DNA from: Leucobacter rhizosphaerae
GTDB lineage: Bacteria > Actinomycetota > Actinomycetes > Actinomycetales > Microbacteriaceae
DNA length: 64,000 nt
Direction of reading: 5' to 3'
Assembly: GCF_022919175.1 (NCBI RefSeq)
Contig: NZ_CP095043.1
Span: 2,232,001-2,296,000, forward strand
Made by a program: the position numbers and the translations under genes. The notes under the pieces were generated by a model that was not told the origin of the DNA, searched no databases, and saw only the letters and a list, made by a program, of their open reading frames with translations. Shown piece by piece: positions 17,103-25,408 of this stretch. Position 1 is the stretch's first letter; every line of letters starts with the position of its first letter.

Positions 17103-18803
17103 ATGACGAGTTTCGCCCCACCGACCCGGGCAACCACTCCACGGCTCCGGCGTCTGCTCCTGCCAGCCGTCGCGGCACTCGCCATCGGCCTGAGCGGGTG
17201 CGCGAGCTCCGGTACGGCGACGGAATCCGCCTCCGGCACCGGTGCCGCGGGCGGAACGCTCGTCATCGGCGCGGAGCAGGAGCCGGACTGCGCCGACTGG
17301 ATCGCCACCTGCGCGGGCAACATCTGGGGCTCGTACACGATGCGCACCCCGACGCTGCCGAGCGCGTTCGACACCCGCGAGGTCGACGGCAGCTGGCAGC
17401 TCGTCGCCTCGAATCTGCTCGCCGGCGAACCGACCGTGGAGGTGCGGGGGGACGGCAAGCAGGTCATCACGTACCAGATCAATCCCGAAGCGGTCTGGTC
17501 CGACGGCGAGCCGATCACCGGAGCCGACTTCGTCTACACCGGACTCGAGATCCGGGACGGCGACGACATCTTCGACAAGACGGGCTACGCGCTCATCGAA
17601 TCCATCGAGGCCCCCGACGAGAAGACCGCGGTCGTCACGATGAGCGAGGAGTACGGCAACTGGCGCGTGCTCTTCAGCGGTGACTACTCGCTCCTCCCGC
17701 AGCACCTCCTCGAGGGGCAGGATCGCGCCGCGATCATGAAGGACGGCTACGACTTCTCAGGCGGCCCGTGGAAGATCGACGCCTGGACCAAGGGCGAGTC
17801 GGTCACCCTCGTCCCGAACGAGAACTACTGGGGCGAACAGCCCAAGCTCAGTCAGGTCACCTTCCAGTTCATCACCGACACCGCGGCGGCCTTCCAAGCG
17901 CTCAAGAGCGGGCAGGTGCAGGCGCTCTACCCGACCCCGCAGCTCGACGCACTGAGCCAGATCGAGGCCGGCGTGCCGAACACGAACATCGAGGTCGATC
18001 CGGCATCGGGCAATCTCGAGGCGCTCTGGGTCAATAACGAGGCCGCGCCCTTCGACAGCGTCGCCGTGCGCCAGGCGCTCGCCTTCGCGATCGACCGCCC
18101 GGCCATCGTGGAGCGGCTGTACGGCAAGCTCGGTGTGAGCGAGGCCCAGCAGAGCTTCCTCACCCCGCTGAACGGTGACTTCGCCTCGGATGAGTTCTCC
18201 CAGTACACGCTCGACCTCGACAAGGTCGACGAGCTCATGACGGGCGACGGCTGGGCGAAGAACGCCGACGGGGTGTGGGCGAAGGGCGACCAGGTCGCCG
18301 AGTTCCGCGTCACGTCGCACGCCGGGAACAAACGACGCGAGCTCACCGAGCAGGTGCTGCAGGCGCAGCTCAAGGACGCGGGATTCTCGCTGACGATCGC
18401 GAATGCCACCGGCGCCGACATCTTCTCGAAGCTCGCGCCCGAGGGGGACTTCGACCTCGGTCTCTGGACGATCATCGATACGACGCCGCAGCCGGCGCTC
18501 GCCGCATCGTTCACGCAGAGCGCGATCCCGAGCGCGGAGAACGGCTACTCCGGCATCAACTTCGTTCGGACGCGAATCGAGGGCCTCGATGAGCTCCTCA
18601 CCACCGTCGAGCGGAGCGTCGACCCCGAGGTGCGCCGCGAGGCCTCGCTCGAGGCCGAGAAGCTCATCGCCGAGGGGATCCCGGGCATCCCGGTGGCCAC
18701 GGTGCCGAACATCCTCATGACGAGCGAGCGCATCGGCGGGCCCGTGGCGATCAATCCCTCCGAGGGCCCCTTCTGGAACCTCGAAGAGTGGACCATTGGC
18801 TGA
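17103..18803 (+). CDS. Peptide-type ABC transporter substrate-binding lipoprotein (family 5)
   Basis: 566 residues. The signal sequence ends in a lipobox (GLSGC). The fold is SBP_bac_5: early repeat of binding segments, VWSDGEPITGADFVYTGLE, then SVAVRQALAFAIDRPAIVE near residue 320. These proteins capture oligopeptides, dipeptides or similar solutes outside the membrane. AAGGA precedes the ATG. It starts a five-gene operon with two permeases and two ATPases. The upstream operon encodes two peptidases, which supports peptides as substrate, though that is inference. Confidence 0.9.
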   Translation: MTSFAPPTRATTPRLRRLLLPAVAALAIGLSGCASSGTATESASGTGAAGGTLVIGAEQEPDCADWIATCAGNIWGSYTMRTPTLPSAFDTREVDGSWQLVASNLLAGEPTVEVRGDGKQVITYQINPEAVWSDGEPITGADFVYTGLEIRDGDDIFDKTGYALIESIEAPDEKTAVVTMSEEYGNWRVLFSGDYSLLPQHLLEGQDRAAIMKDGYDFSGGPWKIDAWTKGESVTLVPNENYWGEQPKLSQVTFQFITDTAAAFQALKSGQVQALYPTPQLDALSQIEAGVPNTNIEVDPASGNLEALWVNNEAAPFDSVAVRQALAFAIDRPAIVERLYGKLGVSEAQQSFLTPLNGDFASDEFSQYTLDLDKVDELMTGDGWAKNADGVWAKGDQVAEFRVTSHAGNKRRELTEQVLQAQLKDAGFSLTIANATGADIFSKLAPEGDFDLGLWTIIDTTPQPALAASFTQSAIPSAENGYSGINFVRTRIEGLDELLTTVERSVDPEVRREASLEAEKLIAEGIPGIPVATVPNILMTSERIGGPVAINPSEGPFWNLEEWTIG

Positions 18804-18847
18804 CCACCCACCAGCGGTGCGCGCTGAGCTGAGGGGATGGAGGACGC

Positions 18848-19816
18848 ATGTTTAGCTACGCGCTGCGACGACTCGCGTACTCCATCCCCGTCGTGCTCGT
18901 CGGATCATTCCTGCTCTTCTGGGCGGTCCGCGTCGCGTTCGATCCGCTCGGCAAGCTCCGTCAATCCCCGGACCCGACGGTGGTCGAACGGGAGATCACC
19001 CGACTCGGCCTGGACCGGTCGATTCCGGAGCAGTACTTCCTCTGGCTGGGCGGACTGTTCTCGGGCAACTGGGGGATCAGCTCGCGGACGGGCGGTGAGG
19101 TTCTCCCGATGATCGGGGCGGCCGCGTGGCCCACCCTGCAGCTGATCTTCTGGGGGGTGCTGATCGGCTCGCTCATCGCGCTCGCCGTCGGGGCGTACTC
19201 GGCGGTGAAGCAGTACAGCGTCGCCGACTACGTGTTCACCGCGGCGTCGTACCTCGGTATCGCGCTCCCCGCCTTCTGGTTCGGGCTGCTCCTCATCCAG
19301 GTCTTCGGAGTGTGGCCGGTGCAGTCGCTCGGAGCCTCCGAGCCGCCGCTCTTCTTCGTGGGGCTCCACTCGGTGGGCAGCTCCGGGTTGAACTGGGACT
19401 ACCTGCGACATCTCGTGCTCCCGGTCGCCACCCTCACCATCACCCTCGTCGCGAGCTGGAGCCGATTCGGCCGCGCGTCGATGCTCGACGCGCTCTCGAG
19501 CGAGTACGTGCGCACGGCGCGGGCCAAGGGGGTGCCGCGTCGCCAGGTCGTGGTGCGGCACGCCCTCCGCAACTCCCTCGCGCCGTTCATCACGGTGGTG
19601 CTGCTCGACGCGGGAGTGCTGTTCGGCGGCCTCGTCGTGACGGAGCAGATCTTCTCGATCCCGGGCATGGGCAAGCTTCTGCTCGACTCGCTCCTGGCCG
19701 GAGACGCCTTCGTGCTGCTGCCGTGGATGCTCCTGGTCGCCCTCGCGATCGTCGTCTTCAACCTGCTGGCCGACCTGAGCTACGCGTTCCTCGACCCGAG
19801 AGTGAAGCTGCGATGA
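18848..19816 (+). CDS. ABC transporter permease, DppB type
   Basis: 322 residues with six predicted membrane helices. The cytoplasmic EAA loop, which contacts the ATPases, is seen in YVRTARAKGVPRRQVVVRH. A conserved tail (LLADLSYAFLDPRVKLR) is typical of DppB/OppB. The start has GGAGG 5 bases upstream. It overlaps the next permease by ATGA, so the two halves of the channel are made together. Confidence 0.92.
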   Translation: MFSYALRRLAYSIPVVLVGSFLLFWAVRVAFDPLGKLRQSPDPTVVEREITRLGLDRSIPEQYFLWLGGLFSGNWGISSRTGGEVLPMIGAAAWPTLQLIFWGVLIGSLIALAVGAYSAVKQYSVADYVFTAASYLGIALPAFWFGLLLIQVFGVWPVQSLGASEPPLFFVGLHSVGSSGLNWDYLRHLVLPVATLTITLVASWSRFGRASMLDALSSEYVRTARAKGVPRRQVVVRHALRNSLAPFITVVLLDAGVLFGGLVVTEQIFSIPGMGKLLLDSLLAGDAFVLLPWMLLVALAIVVFNLLADLSYAFLDPRVKLR

Positions 19817-20700
19817 TGAGACCCCGCACCACCGTGATTCCGGTGGCCACCGAATCGACCTCACAGTGGACGCAGATCCGCCGTCGCTTCTTCCGCCATC
19901 GCCTGGCGGTCACGGGCCTGATCGTCCTGCTGCTGCTCGCGATCGCCTGCTACGGCTCGCCGTTCCTCGCACCGTACCCCGAGAACTTCCAGGACCTCCT
20001 CCTCGGTTCGACCGGCCCGAGCGCCGAGCACTGGCTCGGCACGGACGACCTGGGCCGCGACTTCTTCAGCCAGCTCCTGTACGCCGGTCGGATATCGCTC
20101 TCGGTCGGTCTCGGCGTGGGGCTGCTGTCCACGGCGCTCGGCGTCGCGGTCGGCTCGGTCGCCGGCTACTTCGGCGGCTGGGTGGACGAACTCCTCATGC
20201 GGATCGTCGATCTCTTCCTCATCGTGCCGGCCATCGCGGTGCTCGCGCTCGCGTTGCAGGGGCTCGGCACCTCGCCGATCACGATCGTGCTGGTGCTGAG
20301 CGGCCTCGGCTGGACCGTGATCGCCCGCGTGGCGCGCTCCCAGGTGCTCTCGCTGCGCGAGAAGGAGTTCGTCGACGCGGCCGTGGTGCTCGGCGCATCC
20401 CCCGTCCGCGTGCTGGTGCGGCACATGCTGCCGAACCTCGCCGGGGTGATCGCGGTCAACGTCTCGCTCTCCGTCGCCGCCGCAATCATCACCGAGTCGA
20501 CGCTGAGCTTCCTCGGCTTCGGGGTGCAGCCACCCGATTCGAGCTGGGGCAACATGCTCAGCCAAGCCGCCGGGCTGCTCGGCACCCCGCAGATGCACCT
20601 GCTGATCTATCCCGGCCTGTTCATCCTGGTCACCGTGCTGGCCGTGAACTTCATCGGCGACGGGCTCCGGGATGCCTTCGACCCGCACGCGAAACACTGA
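19813..20700 (+). CDS. ABC transporter permease, DppC type
   Basis: 295 residues, the second membrane subunit. It has an N-terminal helix near residues 30-50, the HWLGTDDLGRD segment typical of DppC/OppC, and an EAA loop (FVDAAVVLGASPVRVLVRH). Five to six helices are apparent. Two consecutive ATG codons at 19813 and 19816 overlap the previous stop; the first is chosen for coupling. Confidence 0.92.
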   Translation: MMRPRTTVIPVATESTSQWTQIRRRFFRHRLAVTGLIVLLLLAIACYGSPFLAPYPENFQDLLLGSTGPSAEHWLGTDDLGRDFFSQLLYAGRISLSVGLGVGLLSTALGVAVGSVAGYFGGWVDELLMRIVDLFLIVPAIAVLALALQGLGTSPITIVLVLSGLGWTVIARVARSQVLSLREKEFVDAAVVLGASPVRVLVRHMLPNLAGVIAVNVSLSVAAAIITESTLSFLGFGVQPPDSSWGNMLSQAAGLLGTPQMHLLIYPGLFILVTVLAVNFIGDGLRDAFDPHAKH

Positions 20701-20713
20701 GCTGGGAGCCCGC

Positions 20714-21730
20714 ATGACGCACGATGCAGAGCCGATCCTCGAGGTCACCGATCTGTCCATCACCTTCTCGACCGACGCCGGCACGGCCACGTCGGTCGAC
20801 GGACTGAGCTTCCAGTTGTTCCCCGGCGAGACGCTGGGGGTGGTGGGCGAGTCGGGGTCGGGCAAGAGCGTGACCTCGATGGCGGTCCTCGGTCTGCTGC
20901 CGAAAGCGGCCACCGTGACCGGTTCGATCCGGCTCGGCGGTGAGGAGTTGCTCGGTCGGAGCGAGGGGCAGCTCCGCGAGATCCGGGGCAAGCGGATCGC
21001 GATGATCTTCCAGGACGCGCTCGCGGCGCTCAACCCCGTGCACTCCGTGGGGGACCAGCTCGCCGAGGCGGTGCGGGTGCACGACCCGAAGCTTCCGCGT
21101 GCCGAGCTCCGCGCACGGGCGATCGAGCTGCTCGACACCGTCGGCATCCCATCGCCCGAGCAGCGGGTGGACCAGTTCCCGCATGAGTTCTCCGGGGGCA
21201 TGCGGCAGCGCATCATGATCGCGATGAGCATCGCGAACGATCCCGATGTGCTGATCGCGGACGAGCCGACGACGGCGCTCGACGTCACCGTGCAGGCGCA
21301 GGTGCTCGATGTGCTGCGCCGGATCCAGGAGCGCACCGGTTCCGCGATGCTCCTCATCACCCACGACCTCGGTGTGGTTGCGGGCCTCGCCGACCGAGTG
21401 CTCGTGATGTACGCGGGTCGGAAGGCCGAGGAGGCGCCGGTCGAACCGATCTTCTACGAGACCGCGCACCCCTACACGCTGGGTCTCCTGCGATCCATGC
21501 CCCGACTCGATATCGACGCGGGCTCCGAGCCGCTCTACTCGATCCCGGGCACACCGCCCGAGGCCACTCGGCAGCCCCCCGGCTGCCGGTTCGCGCCGCG
21601 CTGCGCGTTCGCCGTCTCTGGGCTCTGCGACACCCATGAGGTGCCGCTGCATCGGATCGCCGACGACCACCTGGCGGCCTGCCTCCGACTCGACGACGTG
21701 CGGGCCGAACGAATGGAGGGTGCACGATGA
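20714..21730 (+). CDS. ABC transporter ATP-binding protein, DppD type
   Basis: 338 residues. Walker A is GESGSGKS, the Q-loop is [11 protein letters not shown], the signature is FSGGMRQR and Walker B is [12 protein letters not shown]. The C-terminal oligopeptide-transporter extension contains the Cys set CRFAPRC...C ([10 protein letters not shown]) that can hold an iron-sulfur cluster in relatives. ATG at 20714 is used because CTGGGAG precedes it; upstream codons overlap the permease gene. It overlaps the next ATPase by ATGA. Confidence 0.92.
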   Translation: MTHDAEPILEVTDLSITFSTDAGTATSVDGLSFQLFPGETLGVVGESGSGKSVTSMAVLGLLPKAATVTGSIRLGGEELLGRSEGQLREIRGKRIAMIFQDALAALNPVHSVGDQLAEAVRVHDPKLPRAELRARAIELLDTVGIPSPEQRVDQFPHEFSGGMRQRIMIAMSIANDPDVLIADEPTTALDVTVQAQVLDVLRRIQERTGSAMLLITHDLGVVAGLADRVLVMYAGRKAEEAPVEPIFYETAHPYTLGLLRSMPRLDIDAGSEPLYSIPGTPPEATRQPPGCRFAPRCAFAVSGLCDTHEVPLHRIADDHLAACLRLDDVRAERMEGAR

Positions 21731-22710
21731 GCACTGCGCTCGAAGTCCGCGACCTGGTGAAGGAGTTCCCCGTCCGCGGGGGCGCGCTGCGCCGGCGCAC
21801 CGGGACCGTCCACGCGCTCTCGGGCGTCAGCTTCACCGTGCAGCGCGGCACCACACTCGGCATCGTCGGAGAGTCGGGGTGCGGCAAGAGCACGCTGGGC
21901 CGATCCATCGTGCGGCTGCACGACGTCGACGAGGGCACCATTCAGCTCGACGGTGTGCCGATTGAACGGGCCCGCGGTGCCGAACTGCGCCGCACGCGCC
22001 GTCGGATCCAGATGGTGTTCCAGGATCCCTATGCCTCCCTCGACCCGCGTATGACGGTGCGCTCGATTCTGACCGAGCCGCTGGAGATCCACGGGCTCCA
22101 CAGCGGATCGCGCAGCGCCCGGGCGCAGGAGCTGCTCGAGATGGTCGGTCTGAACCCGGCCTTCGCCAATCGGTACCCCCACGAGTTCTCCGGAGGCCAG
22201 CGCCAGCGCATCGGCATCGCGCGAGCGCTCGCAGTCGAGCCCGAGGTGATCGTGCTCGACGAGCCGGTCAGCGCGCTCGACGTGAGCGTGCAGGCGGGAG
22301 TGCTCAACACGCTGAGCGATCTGCAGCGGGAGCTCGGGCTCACCTACGTCTTCATCGCGCACGATCTCTCCGTCGTACGGCACCTGAGCGACCACGTCGC
22401 GGTGATGTACCTCGGCAAGATCGTCGAATCGGCGCCGGTGGATGAGCTGTTCACCCGGCCGCAGCACCCGTACACGCAGGCGCTGCTCTCGGCCGTGCCG
22501 ATCCCGGACCCACGGATTGAGCGGGCCCGGGAACGCATCGTGCTGCGCGGCGACGTGCCGAGCCCGGTGAACCCGCCGAGCGGCTGCCGATTCCGCACCC
22601 GCTGCTGGAAGGCGACGGAGCGGTGCGCGACCGAGGTGCCGGACCCGGCGCCCGCGGCGGACGGCAGCCTGGTGGCGTGCCACTACCCCGAGATCCGACA
22701 GGTCGTCTAG
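21727..22710 (+). CDS. ABC transporter ATP-binding protein, DppF type
   Basis: 327 residues. Walker A is GESGCGKST, the Q-loop is [11 protein letters not shown], the signature is FSGGQRQR and Walker B is [12 protein letters not shown]. The C-terminal extension includes [11 protein letters not shown]. It pairs with the preceding ATPase to power import and ends the transporter set. A dehydrogenase gene follows after 102 bases on the same strand. Confidence 0.92.
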   Translation: MSTALEVRDLVKEFPVRGGALRRRTGTVHALSGVSFTVQRGTTLGIVGESGCGKSTLGRSIVRLHDVDEGTIQLDGVPIERARGAELRRTRRRIQMVFQDPYASLDPRMTVRSILTEPLEIHGLHSGSRSARAQELLEMVGLNPAFANRYPHEFSGGQRQRIGIARALAVEPEVIVLDEPVSALDVSVQAGVLNTLSDLQRELGLTYVFIAHDLSVVRHLSDHVAVMYLGKIVESAPVDELFTRPQHPYTQALLSAVPIPDPRIERARERIVLRGDVPSPVNPPSGCRFRTRCWKATERCATEVPDPAPAADGSLVACHYPEIRQVV

Positions 22711-22812
22711 CGCGGGGTGATCCCGCGCCGACCCTCGCCCGAACTGCCGCTTGCCATCGCCAACACCATCCCCGACCTCCACCCGCACCATCCCCCGACC
22801 AGAGAGGGCCCC

Positions 22813-23901
22813 ATGACTTCCCCCCACCGCATTGCAGTGATCGCCGGCGACGGCATCGGACGCGAGGTCGTCCCCGAGGGCCTCCGGGCGCTCGAGGCCG
22901 TGCGCGAGCGCTTCGGACTCGACTTCGCGTTCACGCACTTCGACTTCGCGAGTGCCGATTACTACCTCGAGCACGGGCAGATGCTGCCCGACGACTGGTT
23001 CGAGCAGCTGCGCGGGTTCGACGCGATCTTCTTCGGCGCCGTGGGGTGGCCCGATGTTGTGCCCGACCACGTCTCGCTGTGGGGGAGTCTGCTGCAGTTC
23101 CGCCGCTCCTTCGATCAGTACATCAACCTGCGTCCCTGCCGCCTCATGCCCGGCGTCGCGAGTCCACTCGTGGGCCGCGGACCCGGCGACGTCGACTTCG
23201 TCGTCGTGCGCGAGAACACCGAGGGCGAGTACTCGTCGATCGGCGGCCGCATGTTCGAGGGCACGGAGCGCGAACTGGTGCTGCAGGAGACGATCATGAC
23301 CCGGATCGGCGTCGACCGCGTGCTGGAGTACGCGTTCGACCTCGCCCAGCGTCGACCCCGGCAGCATCTGACCTCTGCGACGAAGAGCAACGGCATCTCG
23401 ATCTCGATGCCCTACTGGGACGAGCGGGTGCGGGCCGCGGCGGAGCGCCATCCCGGGGTCGCCTGGGACCAGTCGCACATCGACATCCTCACCGCGAACT
23501 TCGTGCTCCATCCCGACCGCTTCGACGTGGTCGTCGCGAGCAACCTCTTCGGCGACATTCTCTCCGACCTCGGTCCGGCGTGCACGGGCACCATCGGGAT
23601 CGCGCCCAGCGCCAACATCAATCCCGCGGGTGACTTCCCCAGCCTGTTCGAGCCCGTGCACGGGTCGGCCCCCGACATCGCCGGTCGCGGGATCGCGAAC
23701 CCGATCGGACAGATCTGGTCGGCGTCGATGATGCTCGACCACTTCGGCGAGGCGGAGGCGGGCGCCGCGGTGCTCGCGGCGATCGAGGAGGTGCTCCTGA
23801 CCGGGGCCGAGCAGGGGGTGCTCACTCCGGATCTCGGCGGCCGAGCGACGACGGTGGAGTTGGGAGCGGCGATCGCCGACCGGATCGTGCGCGGCGCCTG
23901 A
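22813..23901 (+). CDS. Tartrate / D-malate dehydrogenase-type decarboxylating dehydrogenase
   Basis: 362 residues of the isocitrate/isopropylmalate dehydrogenase family. Motifs include IAGDGIGREVVPEG, the substrate arginines around LRPCRLMPG, VVRENTEGEYSSIGG, SNLFGDILSDLG and EPVHGSAPDIAG. RENTEGEYSS is characteristic of the TtuC/DmlA group rather than LeuB. It would oxidatively decarboxylate D-malate to pyruvate or meso-tartrate to D-glycerate. AGAGAGGG precedes the ATG at 22813. The convergent glycerate kinase next door favours a tartrate-to-glycerate reading. It may be read through from the ABC operon. Confidence 0.85.
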   Translation: MTSPHRIAVIAGDGIGREVVPEGLRALEAVRERFGLDFAFTHFDFASADYYLEHGQMLPDDWFEQLRGFDAIFFGAVGWPDVVPDHVSLWGSLLQFRRSFDQYINLRPCRLMPGVASPLVGRGPGDVDFVVVRENTEGEYSSIGGRMFEGTERELVLQETIMTRIGVDRVLEYAFDLAQRRPRQHLTSATKSNGISISMPYWDERVRAAAERHPGVAWDQSHIDILTANFVLHPDRFDVVVASNLFGDILSDLGPACTGTIGIAPSANINPAGDFPSLFEPVHGSAPDIAGRGIANPIGQIWSASMMLDHFGEAEAGAAVLAAIEEVLLTGAEQGVLTPDLGGRATTVELGAAIADRIVRGA

Positions 23902-23965
23902 CTGGTGCTGCGGGGTGTTGCTTGCTGGCCTCGCGGCGGCTCACCGCAACTGGCAAGGTCGCGCC

Positions 23966-25246
23966 CTACCGCAGGGGCCGCGGAAGCGCGGTGAGCAGCG
24001 CGCTCACGTGAGCCGCGGCCTCGGCGAGCAGTTCGAGGCAGTCGGCCTGGAGCTCCTCGAGCGAGGCGGGCCCGGAGGCGATCGAGATTGCCGCAGTCAC
24101 CCCCGCGGCGCGGGTCGCCTCGGCCGAGAGGCCCACGGAACCGGCGATCACCACGACGGGCGTCGTGTCCCCGGCCTCAGCCAGTACCTGGGACACCACT
24201 TTGCCGTCGAGCGATTGCGTGTCGAAGCGGCCCTCGCCGGTGATGACGAGCGCCGCCCCGTGGAGTGCCTCGGCGAGCCCCACGGCGTCGCTCACGAGGT
24301 CGGCACCGGGCAGCAGCTCGGCGCCGAACAGCGCGACGGGGCCGAGCGCGAGGCCGCCCGCGGCGCCGAGTCCCGCGCGCGAGGTCAGCGCCGCGTGCTC
24401 CGAGTGCGCCGCGTGCTCCGAGTGCTCCGAGTGCACTGACTGCGCCGCGTGCTCCTGCGCGGAGGTTGCGTCCTCGGCGTCGTGCGCATCGTCCGTCGCG
24501 AGCGTCGCGAGCGCCGCGACCAGCACCCCCGCGAGGTTCGCGAGCCCGGCGTCGATGTCCGCGACATCGGCGGGGGTCGCCCCCTTCTGCGGTCCGAAGA
24601 CGGCGGCCGCGCCGCGCTCGCCGACGAGCGGGTTGTCGACGTCGCAGGCGATGCGCCAGGTCGCGGCGCGCGCGCGCGGATCCAGCTCGCTCAGGTCGAC
24701 CCGCGCGAGATCCGCGAGCCCCCGCGCCCCGGGCGCCACCGGCTGACCCGCGACATCGAGGAGGCGGGCGCCGAGGGCGCGCAGCATGCCGGCGCCGCCG
24801 TCGCTCGTGGCCGAGCCGCCCAGGCAGAGGAGCAGTTCGGTCGCCCCGGCGTCGAGTGCCGCGAGGATCAGCGTGCCGACCCCCGCGGAGTCCGCGTCGA
24901 GCGCGTGCAGCGGCTCATCGGAGACGAGCGGCAGACCGTTGGCGTCCGCGGTCTCGATGATCGCCGAGCTCGCCTGTCCGCCCCGCGACGCGAATCCCAC
25001 GCGACCCGTCTGCGGGCGGCCGAGCGCGTCGGTCGTCGGCACCTCGGCGATCCGCCCGCCCCACGCGGAGACCAGCGCGTCGAGTGTGCCCTCGCCGCCG
25101 TCCGCGAGCGGGATCGTGCGGATCTCGACCCGGTCGCCGAGCGCCGAGCGAACCCCGGCAGCAAGCGCCTGCGCGGCCTCCGGGGAGGTGCAACTGCCCT
25201 TCAGCGAATCGGGTGCGATCACGATCACCGGCGCGGCGTTGCTCAT
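23966..25246 (-). CDS. Glycerate kinase with His-rich insert
   Basis: 426 residues of the GK-I (GlxK/GarK) family: IAPDSLKGSCTSPEAAQAL at the start, PLADGGEGT, CLGGSATSDGGAGML, GERGAAAVFGPQKGA and VITGEGRFDTQSLDGK. It phosphorylates D-glycerate, usually to 2-phosphoglycerate. Family members have about 375-385 residues; the excess is a low-complexity insert at about residues 250-290 containing HSEHSEHAAHSEHAA, just before GAAGGL. It is convergent with the tartrate/malate dehydrogenase, whose product could be glycerate. The insert is probably a surface loop; whether it binds metal is unknown. Confidence 0.9.
   Translation of the reverse strand: MSNAAPVIVIAPDSLKGSCTSPEAAQALAAGVRSALGDRVEIRTIPLADGGEGTLDALVSAWGGRIAEVPTTDALGRPQTGRVGFASRGGQASSAIIETADANGLPLVSDEPLHALDADSAGVGTLILAALDAGATELLLCLGGSATSDGGAGMLRALGARLLDVAGQPVAPGARGLADLARVDLSELDPRARAATWRIACDVDNPLVGERGAAAVFGPQKGATPADVADIDAGLANLAGVLVAALATLATDDAHDAEDATSAQEHAAQSVHSEHSEHAAHSEHAALTSRAGLGAAGGLALGPVALFGAELLPGADLVSDAVGLAEALHGAALVITGEGRFDTQSLDGKVVSQVLAEAGDTTPVVVIAGSVGLSAEATRAAGVTAAISIASGPASLEELQADCLELLAEAAAHVSALLTALPRPLR
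24389..24455 (-). repeat. Short tandem repeats encoding the His-rich insert
   Basis: The stretch holds several 9- and 18-base imperfect copies of a CGTGCTCCGAGTG-like unit on the plus strand. On the coding strand these give alternating His-Ser-Glu and Ala-Ala-His units within glycerate kinase. The reading frame is kept. Confidence 0.7.
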
Positions 25247-25408
25247 GCCTCCAGCCTACCGATCGCCGGGGGTTCGTTCGGGGGCCAGATGCCAATCATC
25301 CAGGGGATTTCAGACATTCAGGACGCACGGGGCGCGGAGGCTCCGTCAGGGGTGACATCTCCGTCGCGAGTGGCGGCGTCCACGCCGCCCGATCAGCGCA
25401 GCCCACCC

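Noticed and set aside
24380..24460. CRISPR-like array
   Set aside because: Units are 9-18 bases without spacers and lie in frame in a kinase gene.
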